Positions 9,545 to 20,900 of a DNA stretch of 64,000 nt are shown here, piece by piece. Source of the stretch: Epichloe hybrida (taxonomy: Eukaryota > Ascomycota > Sordariomycetes > Hypocreales > Clavicipitaceae); assembly GCA_019022495.1 (NCBI GenBank), contig JAFEKR010000017.1, positions 930,001 through 994,000 of the forward strand, given 5' to 3'. A program made the position numbers and the translations under genes. Every line of letters starts with the position of its first letter. Position 1 is the first letter of the stretch. Below the pieces are notes generated by a model. That model saw only the letters and a list, made by a program, of their open reading frames with translations. It did no database searches and had not been told where the DNA came from.

Positions 9545-12500
9545 ATGCTAGGAAATTATAACCTTTCTAATGGTGCTCTTAAACCATACAAGAAGCCTAG
9601 CCTTCATAAGACTAGTTATAAGAGCTCTAGTGATAGTAGCTCTGATTCTAGCTCTAGTGAATCGGATGATGAAAATCAAGAAATTAAAACCTTAAATGGT
9701 TTTAATTATTATAGCAAAGACATAAAAAAGGCCTTATTATATAATACAGGTTTGACTATACATATTATTAATTCTAGGGAGGTCTTTAGGGATTATACCC
9801 CCTATAAAAAGGGGGAATCTAACCCTATAATAACTAGTGGTGGCCCTATTTACGCTAAGGGCCACGGTAGTGCTGTTTTTAAGGTCTTATATTAGAAAAA
9901 TCTAGCAAGATATAGGACCTTAGTGCTTAAAGATACGCTATATTTTCCTCAGCTTAATGTTAATATAGTTAGTGGACTTACGCACTATATATCTAGTGGT
10001 TGCCTCATAAAAAACCTACTTTATCTTAAAGATAGGTCTTGTATTACAACCTTAGATATAGAAAAACATGGTTTTTTCTTTCACGTTAAAAACCAATCTA
10101 CGCCAAAGTTATCTTAAGGGCCCTATAATAACTCTTATTATATCCAACCTTTTACCTACGCTGCTTTTAAGGGTTATAGTTACCTTTTAGAGGTTTAAAT
10201 TCCCTCTAAAAAGCCGGATTAGGCTTCTGATTTAGACAAAATCAACGAAAATGATGACGATATTAAAGAAATCGTACGGGATGATTTAGAGGAATTAGTC
10301 CCTTCTTCTTCGCCTATAGCCCTAGGTTAGGTCCCTTATAAATCTAAGGAAATAGATTTAGGGGTGTTAGAGGGCCCTAGTGGAGGAAAAGGGTCCCTAA
10401 TACCTCTCCAAGAGGCCTGTGGTTCTTAAGGGGCCCAGCAGGGGACTAGTGAAGAGGGCCCTAGTCTAGATCCTAATTCAGACCCTAAGGATCTTTAATA
10501 TCAATGGTTGTTAGAACTAGCTAGCCTATGGCATGTATGATTAGGGCACCTAGGTCTTCCTTTGCTAAAGAAAACTAGCCTTATAACTAAAGGAATCCCT
10601 AATTTTTCTAAAATTAAGGATAAGGACTTTAGATATATTGCTTGTGATTAATCTAAGGCAGTTAGAAGACCTAGGAAGTTAGCTATCCCTAACCCCCCTA
10701 GAGCTCTAGACTAAATAGAGGGGGATACGCTAAAAATCAGCCCTATGCCGTATAATATGCAGTTAATTTGCTTATTTCTAGTTAATCGAAAGACTAGATA
10801 TAAGTGGGTTATCTTATTACCTAATAAGGAAGGCCTAACTGTTTATAAGGCTATTAAAGGCTTCTTCAGAGGGCTTAAAAATCAACTAGGTTAATATCCT
10901 AGGCATCTTTACTTTAATAGGGGCCAGGAAATCAATTCTAGTTGTTAAGCTTAGTTAAATTCTAAAGGGATTAAATTTACGACTTCTAGTCCCTATATCC
11001 ATGAGCAAAATGGATTAGTAAAGCGTTTAATTCGTACTATTCTAGATCAATTAAGGGCTACTATCTAGTAGGCAAAATTACTGTTATTTTTATAGTGTTT
11101 TGTATTACCTACAGTTATTAACCTTGTTAATATAACTGCTAATACCACTAAGGATGAAAGCCCTGAACAACTGTTATCTAGGGAGCTAAATTAGCCTTAT
11201 ACAACTAATATTAGTAGTATTAGAGCTATAGGATCTTATTGTGAGGTTCTAATCCCCCTGGAAAAACAACCTAAAGCCTAGAAGTTAGCAGCTAGGACTA
11301 TCCCTGGAAGACTTTTAGCTACACTAGGTTCTAACACCTACCTAGTGTATATCCCCTCTAAAAGGCTAGTTACAAAGACTAGCTTTATTAAGATTATAGA
11401 ACCTATAGGCCCTGTTTCTAAAGGCTTACCTAGGATTTCTATAGGGGATAACCCTTTAGAGGGGGAAAATAATCTAGAAAATGAAAATTAATAATATCTA
11501 GACTAAGGTTTAAAGGATTATCCTATAGATAACATAGGTATCCCTGTAGGTCAAGAAAAACCACCTACAGGCCCCGAAGAACCCCCTAAAGGCTTAATTC
11601 TAGCGGATCCTATACAGGCGTAGCCTATAACTTAACTAGGAAATTAGATTTCGACTTCGGACCTCGATTTTAACAAAATTATCGATTTCGACCCTAATAT
11701 CGACCCTATGGATGTTAATATTAGTTCCCTTTCTTCTCTAGATTTCATAAAAGAAATCTGCTTTAAGGTATAGGAGAAGCTAAAGGAAAAGAATCCTATT
11801 AGCCCCGAGCCTAAGACCTGGAAGCAGGCTATATCTAGCCCTAAAAGGGATAAATAGATAGAAGCCACGTATAAGGAATACGAATAGCTTCTAAAGGCTA
11901 GTACTTTTAAATTTATAGGGAAAGACTAAATCCCTAAGGGCCGAAAAGTACTAAAGAATAGGCTTGTTTATAAGCTTAAAAAGGATAAAGAAAATAATCC
12001 TTTAAAATATAAGGCTTAACTCGTTGCTAAGGGATTTATGCAAATCAAAGGCCTAGATTACCTAGAGACCTTCGCTGCCATAAGCATTCCCCCTAGCTAG
12101 AGGATTTTACTAGCCCTAGCGGCTTGGAATAACTAGGAAATCGAATAAATCGATTTTATAGGAGCTTTTCTTAATAGTAAGCTATAATAATAGATTTATA
12201 TAGTTATTCTAGAAGGGTTTATTAAATTCCTTAAGGCAAATCCTAAACTAGCTAAATTAGCTAGAAGTTTTAGCTAGAAACCTTCTAAAGATTAAGTAAT
12301 TTTATTACAGAAGTCTTTATACGGCCTAAAACAAAGCTTAAGGGAATAGCAACAAGCGCTAATATTAGTGCTTAAATCCCTAGGATTTAACCCTTTAATA
12401 TCTAACCTAGCTATCTTCTTTAATCCTTTAACCAAAACCTTCGTTATTACGTACGTTAATAACTATCTTCTAATTAGACCGGATTTATCTTATATCCAAA

Positions 12501-13410
12501 GGCTTAAAAAGGAACTTCATAAAGTCTATCCAATAGAAGATAGGGGGCCTGCTGAATTCTTTTTAGGGGTTTAAATCGTACGAGACAGGCCTAATAGAAT
12601 ACTAAAAATCCACCAATCTTAGTATATATTAGAAGCCTTAAAACGATTTAATATGCTAGATAGCAAGCCTATTAGTATACCTCTTCAGCCAGGCGTTTTA
12701 GCTACGTAAATAACTAAGCCTCTAATAGCTAGTAAAATCAAGCTTTATTAGTGTATTTTAGGGACTATTACGTACCTAATGCTACTAACAAGGCCTAATA
12801 TAGCTTTTACGCTATAATAGTTATTTACTATACTAGCTAGTCCCTATATAGAGCACCTAAAAGCAGCTAAAAATCTGCTAAGGTATCTATTAGGGACTAG
12901 ATTCCTTGCTATAATCTATAGGGGAGACCCTAAAGGTATAGCTAGCAAAAGCCTAATAGGTTATTGCGATAGTGATTTTGCAGGGGATAAAAAGACCTTA
13001 AAATCAACCTATGCTTATCTATTTAAGCTAGCTAGCGGGCCTATTAGCTAGAAATTAAAGAAAGCTAGTACGATAGCTCTATTGACACTAGAAGCTAAAG
13101 CTAATGCTATTTACGAGACCTTCCGTGAGCTTTAGTGGCTTTAGGGCTTATTTAAGGAGCTAAAAACCCCTATATCTCCCCCTATCTAGATATATTACGA
13201 TAATTAAGGCGCTATAACTACTGCTTATAACCCTGCTTTACATAGTTGTACAAAGCATACCTTGCTAAAGTTTAACTATATTAGGTAATAGGTTTTAGAG
13301 GGTTTAGCTAAAATCGAATATCTAGATACGAAGTTAATGCCTGCAGATAGTCTTACGAAACCTCTTTCTAGACCTCTTTATTAGGCTTTTATTAAGCTTC
13401 TAGGGCTTAA
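9545..13410 (+). pseudogene. pol pseudogene of Copia-1 (protease-integrase-RT-RNase H)
   Basis: The longest open piece, 9545-9895, carries the protease site as LLYNTGL (residues 64-70), where DTG has become NTG by G-to-A. Next come the integrase zinc region (WHVRLGHLG-like at about 10530, CIACDQSKA-like at about 10640), the integrase core to about 11100, and an RVT_2-type reverse transcriptase at 11900-12575. Its catalytic box reads YVNNYLL (about 12450) instead of YVDD. RNase H occupies 12780-13400 and ends in a TKPLSRPLY-type motif. Small open frames at 9923-10117 and 12368-12574 are pieces of this pol. The order is Copia. It cannot make active enzyme. Confidence 0.88.
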
Positions 13411-13615
13411 TAATTACTAAACTAACAACTTCCCTTTCATAGGGAACTAAAAATAACGTTAAAAAGGGAGCTATATTTAATAATAGCTAGGAATTCAAAA
13501 AGGGGGTCTTTTATTTTTTCTGTTTTTCCCTTTTATCTGTTATTATTAAAAGTTATTGTTTTTACCCTATAGTCTCTTTGTACACTTCTAATTGCTTTAA
13601 ATGTAATTCTTTTGT
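13411..13615 (+). other. 3' untranslated part of Copia-1
   Basis: About 200 bp between the RNase H end and the purine tract, matching 38020-38228 of Copia-2. No coding potential seen. Confidence 0.6.
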
Positions 13616-13623
13616 AAAGGGGG
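13616..13623 (+). other. Polypurine tract of Copia-1
   Basis: AAAGGGGG directly precedes the 3' LTR start TGTTAAAAAT, as expected for the plus-strand primer. The TRIM has AGGGGGAG in the same place. Confidence 0.75.
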
Positions 13624-14462
13624 TGTTAAAAATAAGACCTATTTTTAGCCTTTTTCTAGTTAAAGAACCTTCTTATTACTAGCTTGCTTTATAAGTCTAA
13701 CAGCTGCACTGCAGCTATTAACGGTCGCGAGGGCAGCTATTAATGGCTGCGTTGCAGCTGTTAACAGCTGCGACCAACTGTGTGGATAACTAATTAGTTA
13801 ATTGCGTTATGGCTATAAGTGTGGCCACAACCACGCTACTAGTAATTAGGTAAGCTAGGGTGACGTAAGCTAGGGTGACGTAAGCTAGGGTGACGTAAGC
13901 AGGTTACCCTACACATAACTTACCCTATAGCTATCTTTGACAACGATTTTCTCTTTATCTAGAGGTCATACAAAAGTTTCACATATAGCAAATTAAAGCT
14001 TGAAGATAAGGCTTTCTTTTTATGTAAGGTTATTTTTTGGACTAAAAGTTAGTGTATATAGGTTGCTAGCTAGTATAGTAGTAAGTTGATTTTTTGGTTT
14101 TTGCATACAAATGAATTTTGCGGAAAATCAAAAGTGGCTTGTAAGACCCCGTTAGCGGCCCGAATCCACCAATATGGTTAGTAGGTCTATGAGAGGAAGA
14201 AAATCTTTTTAACTAGCTAGATAGCTAGTCCTCTTAACTAATAATAGCTGTATTACCCGTATAATATATCTAAAATTAATTCTATTACTCTATAAGATAT
14301 TATAAAAGTAATTTAAATTAAATTCTATTAGTTAATAACTACTATAACCTTCCGTTGCGTTGCGTTAATTGATTTAACGTTGCAGCCCTATCGGTCCCTG
14401 ACCGTAGAGCTTGCACCCGTACAGCTGTTGCCAGCTGGCAACTAGCTCCCTACATTTCAAAA
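13624..14462 (+). repeat. 3' LTR of Copia-1
   Basis: 839 bp, TGTTAAAAATAAGACC to TTTCAAAA. It holds three 15-bp U3 units (13853-13897). The duplicated target GTATT follows at once. This copy keeps more CpG than most of the family (GGTCGCGAGGG near 13727), so RIP was uneven. Confidence 0.93.
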
Positions 14463-14467
14463 GTATT

Positions 14468-14740
14468 AATTAAATAAATTTAATAAAGCTAATATTCTTT
14501 GAAAATAATAATAAATTTAGTAATAAAAGCCTTCTAGGCTTATAACTATTAGGTAAGGGTATAAATAAATAATAAAACATATTTAATTTAATTAATTTAA
14601 TTAATTAAAGGTATAAATAAAAGCTAACTTTTATACCTAAAAGGTATATAGTACGCTATAGTCCTAACTAGTTTATAAAGGTACTTCTAATATATTTATC
14701 TTTACTAATATCTTATAACAAGTTTTATCCTAGTTAATAC
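14468..14740. other. AT-rich right flank of Copia-1, edge of gene island
   Basis: Continuation of 4231-5036 after the Copia-1 insertion. It has repeated TTTAATTAATTTAA-type runs and no recognisable gene. GC content rises from about 14740 into the phosphatase island. Confidence 0.5.
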
Positions 14741-14845
14741 GCGACCCTTGCCTACACATCCAATGCTTTAGGGAGCTCTTCCTAATAAAAATACATAATA
14801 CAAGGTACTTCTTACCTTACTTAGTGCTATGCTAGTCCTCGTTTT

Positions 14846-14943
14846 AACATATGGTTAGCAACATATGGTTAGCAACATGTGATTAGCAACATATGGTTAG
14901 CAACATACGGTGAGCAACATGTGATTAGCAACATGTGATCAGC
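14846..14943. repeat. 14-bp minisatellite, seven copies, downstream of the phosphatase
   Basis: Seven head-to-tail units of AACATATGGTTAGC with variants AACATGTGATTAGC, AACATACGGTGAGC and AACATGTGATCAGC. Differences are mostly A/G and T/C. The units lie on the non-RIPped island about 0.9 kb beyond the phosphatase stop codon. Confidence 0.95.
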
Positions 14944-15882
14944 CTACTGCCCCTAGTCGTGTACTGTAAAATCAAACAGGGGGTAGGTAGACTTGTATTC
15001 AATGCCACCTTCATACGTGGCATGTTTTGATAAGGCCGTTTTCAGTCATCTGACTGAATCTGCGGTGATTTTCGGCAAAATGACCTTCGAATAGGAGAGA
15101 GCTTGCCGATTCTCGAGTAGGGATGGATTTACATATAAGGGACTCCCCGGCGCCATCCTTTTAGTCCTCCTGAAGCAACGAAAAGCAAGCATTAACTGAC
15201 GCCAGACGGTTCTTCCCGAATCCTGCCTAGTCAGTAAGTACTCACAATTTTACCCTCAACTTCTTAGCCATGTTACCCCTTTGCTAACTTGATAAACCCT
15301 ATCGTCGCTCCATTTACGCGTTTGAAAACATCATGCCCGAAGAGGAGCCACAAACCCCCCCCTGAGCAGACGGGCGGCGACCCAGATACCCCGGATGCGC
15401 CCAAAAAATAGCAACATTGTATGTATTCGGTATCACCACATATTCCGTTTTGTAATGCTAACAAGGATAAGACGTTGATGCAAGTTCCTTTCTAGAAGGG
15501 TGGAAGTGGAATCATTTGTGGGCGTCTAAGATTTAGGTGTCGAAATGTTCACTGGGTCCTGCCAGCTTGGTGGCGCTACTGTGTTCAGCTGCGGCGACAC
15601 TGTAGAGAGCCTAACCACAGTGTCTTTTATCGTAGAACTCAAGTTATGCCTCAATTGACATATTTACAACGGTACTTTGGTCTGTCGCGCTGCATAAACA
15701 CACTGCAAGAAACTTAACCGTTTTTAGGAGGGTATGGAATATTATTAGCTAGCTGCCTTAGCCAACCTCGGCACTTTGTCGGCCCTTTGTTAGCCTTGTC
15801 CGGTTAACAGAGCGAGGAAATTCATCTCCAAGCACCGTATTAGATCAATCTTCCGAGAAGTTATTGACAAAGTCTACTTCTC
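14944..15882. other. GC-normal intergenic DNA 3' of the phosphatase
   Basis: About 940 bp of apparently unique, non-RIPped sequence. No convincing gene was found. A 63-codon open frame at 15273-15464 (minus) has no recognisable domain and is treated as chance. The part near 15700-15880 probably includes the phosphatase 3' UTR. Confidence 0.5.
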
Positions 15883-17322
15883 CTATTTATTTGCCTGAGC
15901 TATAGCATTATTAAAGAATACCACCTGGATCGTTATATCATCTCTCCGGTTCCGGGCGTACGGGGGGGTGAGAGCAAGCCTTCCAGCTATCAACTCGGAA
16001 TGGTTTCCACCAAGGGAGTTCCGCATCAGATGGACGGCGGCATTGTCGTCTTGGACGGTTGTCCTTTCCTTAACGAAGCCCGGGCTCACTCCTTCCCGGA
16101 AAGCACCAAAGTCGAACGGCGCATATGATGTTGGCTTGTCCGTGCTAGCCCCAGGGGATCTGGAATCCAGCCATGCTGCCACGAGGTCGACGGCTTGCTC
16201 ATTCGACAAGCGATCCCACATACCATCTGTCGCCATGATCAGGAAGGAAGGCCTGCCCGAATTGAGCGTAGTCGTTGTCACAACCGGCTCGGCAGTTATA
16301 TACGGTGGTGTCTGGACGTTGTATTTTTGCGGCAGGGCTCCGGGGCCGCAGAATCTCCTGCTGAAGCTCTTCGCAGCTTCCGAAGGCCACTTCCATCGCC
16401 CGTCACCAAAGGACCGTGAAACTATGAGCCCCAGGACCCGGCCGTCTTCAGCTAGGCCTTCCTCGCCCGGGTGCTCTGCATTCAACCTTGCGACTTCCGC
16501 CACATTCCTGCCAGTCTGATCTGTAGATAGCGGAACCGCTTCCCACTTGCCTTCTGGGCTCTTCCGTCCAAGAACCGCTCGTGAGTCGCCGGTGCAAGCC
16601 ACGTGCAGTCTGCTAGTCATGGGATCGTATAGTGACAACAAAGCACATGAGCCAGCAAAAGCAGGGGCAAATCTCCGCACCTTTTCTTGAAGAGGCTGGT
16701 CGCTCTCGGAGGCATCTTCAGCTGTCTTGATGATGGAATTGTCGAGATCGACGAACGCTTTCATGATGGCGCCTTGGAGTGTTCGTTCAGGCGTAACTTG
16801 TCCGTTTGAAGGTGGCTCGATCCGGCTCAGGCTGTGTCGCACCGAGGGTATCAGATTCTTCTCCAGAAACTCGGCCGTCTGCCAGCCTGCATGCCCGTCG
16901 AAAAGAGCCAAAGCAACCCATGGACTGCCATTGTGCCAGGGTGAGACAAGGCCGTGGGTGAAGCGGTCTTCACACGGGCTGTTGGAAGCTAGCCGAGCCC
17001 CGTCATATCTCTCAACGCCCGGGATGTTTCTGGCAATGAAAGAATACGCCTCTTGTGAAAGTATCCGGGTTACCTCGGCTTTCGAGGGATCGAACTCGAC
17101 GACGAGACGTTGGTCTGGTCGACTCTCCAGACGTGGTACATGATCGGGTGTACCTATCGACCACCAAGCGCCTATCGCAGCAATCGCACTAGCAGTCGCA
17201 ACGTATCTCGCAACATTGCTGCTTGCTGGAGTTGGCTGAGATGCCTTCGTGAAGCGGCGGTGCGGCGCTTGCGCTTGGAGAGCGCGAACTAGACGCAGCC
17301 GGACCCGTAGTGTGCGAAGCAT
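15883..17322 (-). CDS. Mitochondrial PP2C-type Ser/Thr phosphatase (Ptc5/pyruvate dehydrogenase phosphatase-like)
   Basis: Single uninterrupted frame of 479 residues, no intron needed. PPM/PP2C enzymes remove phosphate from Ser/Thr using two metal ions held by aspartates. The N-terminus (1-25) is rich in Arg and lacks acidic residues, like a mitochondrial presequence, and is followed by a hydrophobic stretch at about 38-56. PP2C motifs in order: CEDRF (117-121), FDGHAG (141-146, metal Asp142), GSCALL (224-229), CTGDSRAVL (243-251), SRSFGDG (302-308), ATDGMWD (364-370, Asp366) and RRDDIT (459-464, Asp461/462). All acidic metal ligands expected for the family are present. Length and layout match the fungal Ptc5/PDP group, whose known substrate is phosphorylated pyruvate dehydrogenase E1-alpha; the substrate here is inferred. 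Codon use is GC-normal, unlike all surrounding DNA. The start is the first Met and supplies the presequence. Other frames over this interval are shadows. Confidence 0.93.
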   Translation of the reverse strand: MLRTLRVRLRLVRALQAQAPHRRFTKASQPTPASSNVARYVATASAIAAIGAWWSIGTPDHVPRLESRPDQRLVVEFDPSKAEVTRILSQEAYSFIARNIPGVERYDGARLASNSPCEDRFTHGLVSPWHNGSPWVALALFDGHAGWQTAEFLEKNLIPSVRHSLSRIEPPSNGQVTPERTLQGAIMKAFVDLDNSIIKTAEDASESDQPLQEKVRRFAPAFAGSCALLSLYDPMTSRLHVACTGDSRAVLGRKSPEGKWEAVPLSTDQTGRNVAEVARLNAEHPGEEGLAEDGRVLGLIVSRSFGDGRWKWPSEAAKSFSRRFCGPGALPQKYNVQTPPYITAEPVVTTTTLNSGRPSFLIMATDGMWDRLSNEQAVDLVAAWLDSRSPGASTDKPTSYAPFDFGAFREGVSPGFVKERTTVQDDNAAVHLMRNSLGGNHSELIAGRLALTPPYARNRRDDITIQVVFFNNAIAQANK

Positions 17323-17581
17323 CTCATCACAAGGGTGTACGGAGTAGTTGAAGGTGTAGGGTTAAGGCGGCTTTCGAATGATGGATTCAATTGGCAAGTC
17401 AACCCTATAGATTATCAGACAAAAGGGGACAAAGGGATAGACATGCAGCATTCTCGCATTGTTGTCGTTGTTGCTTGCAACCCCTAATACACCGTGTGCA
17501 AGTCACGCACGTGACTTCAAGTCCATGTACAGTGCTGTAGGGGTTATTGGCGTTAGACCCACAAGTCTTGTCAGGGGGGGG
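17323..17581 (-). promoter_or_regulatory. Upstream region of the phosphatase gene
   Basis: About 260 bp of non-RIPped DNA between the start codon and the Gypsy-1 insertion; the 5' UTR and core promoter must lie here or farther out, beyond Gypsy-1. No clear TATA box was seen. An inverted pair CCCCTAATAC (about 17480) and GTAGGGGTTATTGG (about 17538) flanks the palindrome at 17500-17517. Gypsy-1 now separates this region from its original upstream sequence at 26978 onward. Confidence 0.55.
17500..17517. promoter_or_regulatory. 18-bp palindrome with CACGTG core
   Basis: AAGTCACG-CA-CGTGACTT: perfect 8-bp arms around a 2-bp spacer, about 180 bp upstream of the phosphatase start. It contains CACGTG, the E-box bound by bHLH factors such as Cbf1 and USF-type proteins. 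Function is inferred from motif and position only. Confidence 0.5.
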
Positions 17582-17697
17582 TGAAGCAGTACCAAAAATG
17601 ATGGGGATAATGTAGGTTGTATTGTTCAGTTATCTAGCTACTGCGTTCCTTATAATAATACTACTAATGATTACCTTAGCCATTCCCTACCTTAACA
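17582..17697 (-). repeat. 3' LTR of Gypsy-1
   Basis: On the minus strand it starts TGTTAAGGTAGGG and ends TACTGCTTCA (TG...CA). Matches 26857-26972 with differences that are mainly C/T and G/A; this copy, next to the gene island, is the less mutated one. Confidence 0.9.
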
Positions 17698-17999
17698 AGC
17701 TAGCGGGGTCTAAGATAGTGTTAACTATAACACTATAAGCTAGTAATTATTCTTAGTAACCTTTTAAGTTATTCTCTTCCCTAATTATTATTCTCTATCT
17801 CCTAATAAGTCTATGTCTCTCTCTCTAGATTCTAATTAGCTATGTCCTAAGTATTTAACCTTAGTAGTTATAATCTTTCCTAGCGTAGGATATATATCTT
17901 TAGGTTATTAATATAGATTTTTTAACTTTATTTACCTTCTAATAGTTTAATTTTATAGGACACTAATAATAGCTTTTCCTTTACTATTAAAAGTTTTCC

Positions 18000-20900
18000 C
18001 TAGGTTTTATAAAACTTCCCCTTTAGCTTATTCTCCTTATTTATCTTCTCTTATATAAGATTACTAACTTTAAACTAATATAGGGATTTTAAGGAGTTAT
18101 CTTTACTATTAGTCTTTTAAGTTTAAACTAACTCTTTTCTCTCCTCCCTTAGTTTAGAGCGCTATAAGTTTATCTCTTAGATTAGTTTAGAGTTACTCTC
18201 TAGTTTTAATAAGTCTTTAATCTCCTTCTCTAAGTTATTATTAACTCCTATATGCTTTATAAATAGATTAAATCCTAATATTAATATAGCTAGAGTTATT
18301 CTTATACTTAACATAAACTAATTATTTAAAATAACTATAATACTTAGAATAGCCTAATTCTATAAATTAAGTAACACTCTATCCCTTTCTACTACTTACT
18401 TTATTAATTATTATTTTACTAGGCGGATATTTTATTTAGTAAGTCCTATAGAGGTAAGATGTAAGATAAGTCTAAATATAATTATTATACTGTGTTTTCC
18501 TGCTATTAATTTAAAAGTTAGGTTCTTAAAGTAAGATCTATTATTATAGTAAATTCTTTTTAGCTAACTAAAAATAAAGCTCTAGTGCTTATCCTATATC
18601 TAAGTAATAGAATCCCCTATAGCTTTATTATAGGATTATCCTAGCGCGAACCTTATTATATAATCTACCGTAATTAACATATATGAGTCTCTATTTCAAG
18701 CCTTAGGTGTAATAGGCCCTAAGTAATCTATTGTAACTAGAGACTAGGGTTCTAATACTATTATAGTTCTTAGTATAGATTATAGTAATCTTATTCCTAT
18801 TTATTAGCAGACTAGACATAATTAATAGTAAGATTCCATGTCTCTTGCCCTGTCTAGCTAAAAATATTATTCGTAAAGTTTCTATATTATAATAGTTAGT
18901 CTAAAATAACCTATAGTGTTATAAGCTTATTAGAGTTTTATTAGAACCTCTTTAGACAGTATATATTCTAATAGTAATTCATCCTATTCTAGGTAGTAAA
19001 GTTTCCAATCTAAGATTTGATATTTTAATACTTAACGCTAAATAAGTTTCTAATATTTAGCTAGGATTATCTAGTAGCTATGAATAATTAAAGTTAAAAT
19101 CTCCCTATACTATTTAGAGTTTAGCTATTCCTAAAGCTTAGTTCTTACTATCTCTAAGGTTTTATTATTTAATCTTTTGCCTTCTAGTATAATTATTTCA
19201 CTTCTTATAGAGATTATCACTAGTTACTCCTTTATTACTAGTGTTATATTCACACTTATTCTTCTCTTTACTTTATACAAATTAGACCTAAGTTCCTCTA
19301 GTAGTTATAATATCCTATCTATAATCTTTATAATCTTTATAGTATTAGGTTAGTGTATATATTCTATATTTAACTCTTAGAGAATATTTACCTATTAAGC
19401 AACCTTCCTATAAACCTTAGATAGATTTGCTATAGAATTAATAATTCCTTTGTAATCTATATACACCTTTAAAGGATAAGGTAAACTATCTACTAGCTAC
19501 TATATCTCTTTTAACCTAATAACAATAGCTAGCATTTCCTTCTTAGGAATTATATATTATTTTTCAGCGTCCCCTAACCTATAAGATATCCACATAATAA
19601 TTCCTACCTTTAAGAAATTTAATTCTATTACGCTTATACTAGGATTAGTATCTTCTAGCTAAAATAGAACTCCTTTAGTGCCTATATCTAAAGTATTTAT
19701 TACTAAATAAAACTATATCCCTAGCTAGGCCCTAAAAGTAGTATTTACTTAAATACTATAGTAGATTTATAGTAAAGTGTCTTAAGCTTCTTATATCTAT
19801 TTAGGGCTCTCTTTTAGAACTTTTACCCTCTAGACTAATAGCTTCCCTAATTTAGTAACCTTCTAAATGTCTTAGAAAAAGACCTTCTTAATTATTAGCA
19901 CTAGGTCTAATCTCCCTAGAATAAACTTCCGCAGGAATAGTATTAGATATATTAAGACTAAGATTTTATTCTAAGTTTTTAGGGGTCTTTATTTAAAATA
20001 TTTCTCTAGGTTAGTAGATCTTTTATAATGTTTCCTTACTAGTTTAATCTTCCTATCTTCTAATAAGTATCTAATATAGTCTACGCTAAATGCAAAAAGG
20101 GTTATCTTATGTTTACTTAGCCTAATTAGAGCCTATGTAACTCTTAGGAAGTATTATTTCTACAGAAAGTTAAAATAATCTTCCTATATTTTAGAACCTA
20201 AATAATAGTTATCTATATAGATAGAGAATAATATTTATATATTCTCTATATATCCTAATATTAATTCGCTTTCTATTCTATCTTTAAAGAATAAGTAACT
20301 AAATATTATATCTCTAAACCTAGTGTAACTTACTAGTAAACCTATTAAGCCCTAGGCTATGTAATTATAATAATATATTCTATAAGGTCCTAAAAAGGCT
20401 ATCTTATATTTATCTAGTAGGGAGATACTAATTACTTAAAACCTATTGAACATATCCGCTTAGGAGAATATTATTAATCTACTATAATAAACTAAATATA
20501 AGTTTACTTCTATATTATAATATAAGTATATTATCTTAATAGTTTTACTATTTATATTATAGTAATTATATACTACTTAAAACACCTTCGGAGTTTTAGG
20601 AGCGAAAATTATTAGTACTACCTATTCTAAGGGTCCCTAATAAATAATACCTGCTTTCTCTATAGCTAGAAACACCTTCTTTACAAACTTATAATATAGA
20701 CTAGAGTACTAATACTACTTCCTCTTCCTTAGTTAGGCATTTAGAATTAAAGGGATGTGATATTATAGTAAGTTAGTTATATAAATATCCTTAAGTCTCT
20801 TAATAAAATATTTTCTATAGGTATAACATAACCTTATAATTATTATCTATTATTTAGTAGTCCCTACATAGTCTCTAAGGGTAATATTAGACTAATTAAA

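Larger units (their letters stand above)
5042..14462 (+). mobile_element. Copia-1: full-length Ty1/Copia retrotransposon (RIPped)
   Basis: Both LTRs are present and the element is flanked by a perfect 5-bp duplication, GTATT (5037-5041 and 14463-14467). The primer site immediately follows the 5' LTR and a purine tract immediately precedes the 3' LTR. The internal region reads gag, protease, integrase, reverse transcriptase, RNase H on the plus strand, which is Copia order. All frames are broken by TAG/TAA at former CAG, CAA and TGG codons. The 5' LTR holds hAT-2. The LTRs differ by 120 bp after removing hAT-2, which is exactly eight 15-bp U3 units (11 against 3). Confidence 0.93.

Noticed and set aside
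8622..9551. Open frames at 8622-8816 and 9363-9551 in Copia-1
   Set aside because: They are out of frame with the recognisable Gag sequence.
11644..11868. 74-codon minus frame in Copia-1 pol
   Set aside because: Antisense to the integrase-RT linker of pol; no domain.
15273..15464. 63-codon minus-strand frame in the gene island
   Set aside because: No recognisable motif, odd composition, no support from context; length is expected by chance in GC-normal DNA.
15968..17292. Open frames on the plus strand opposite the phosphatase (for example 15968-16519 and 16727-17143)
   Set aside because: GC-rich antisense shadows of a strongly supported gene; no domain recognised.
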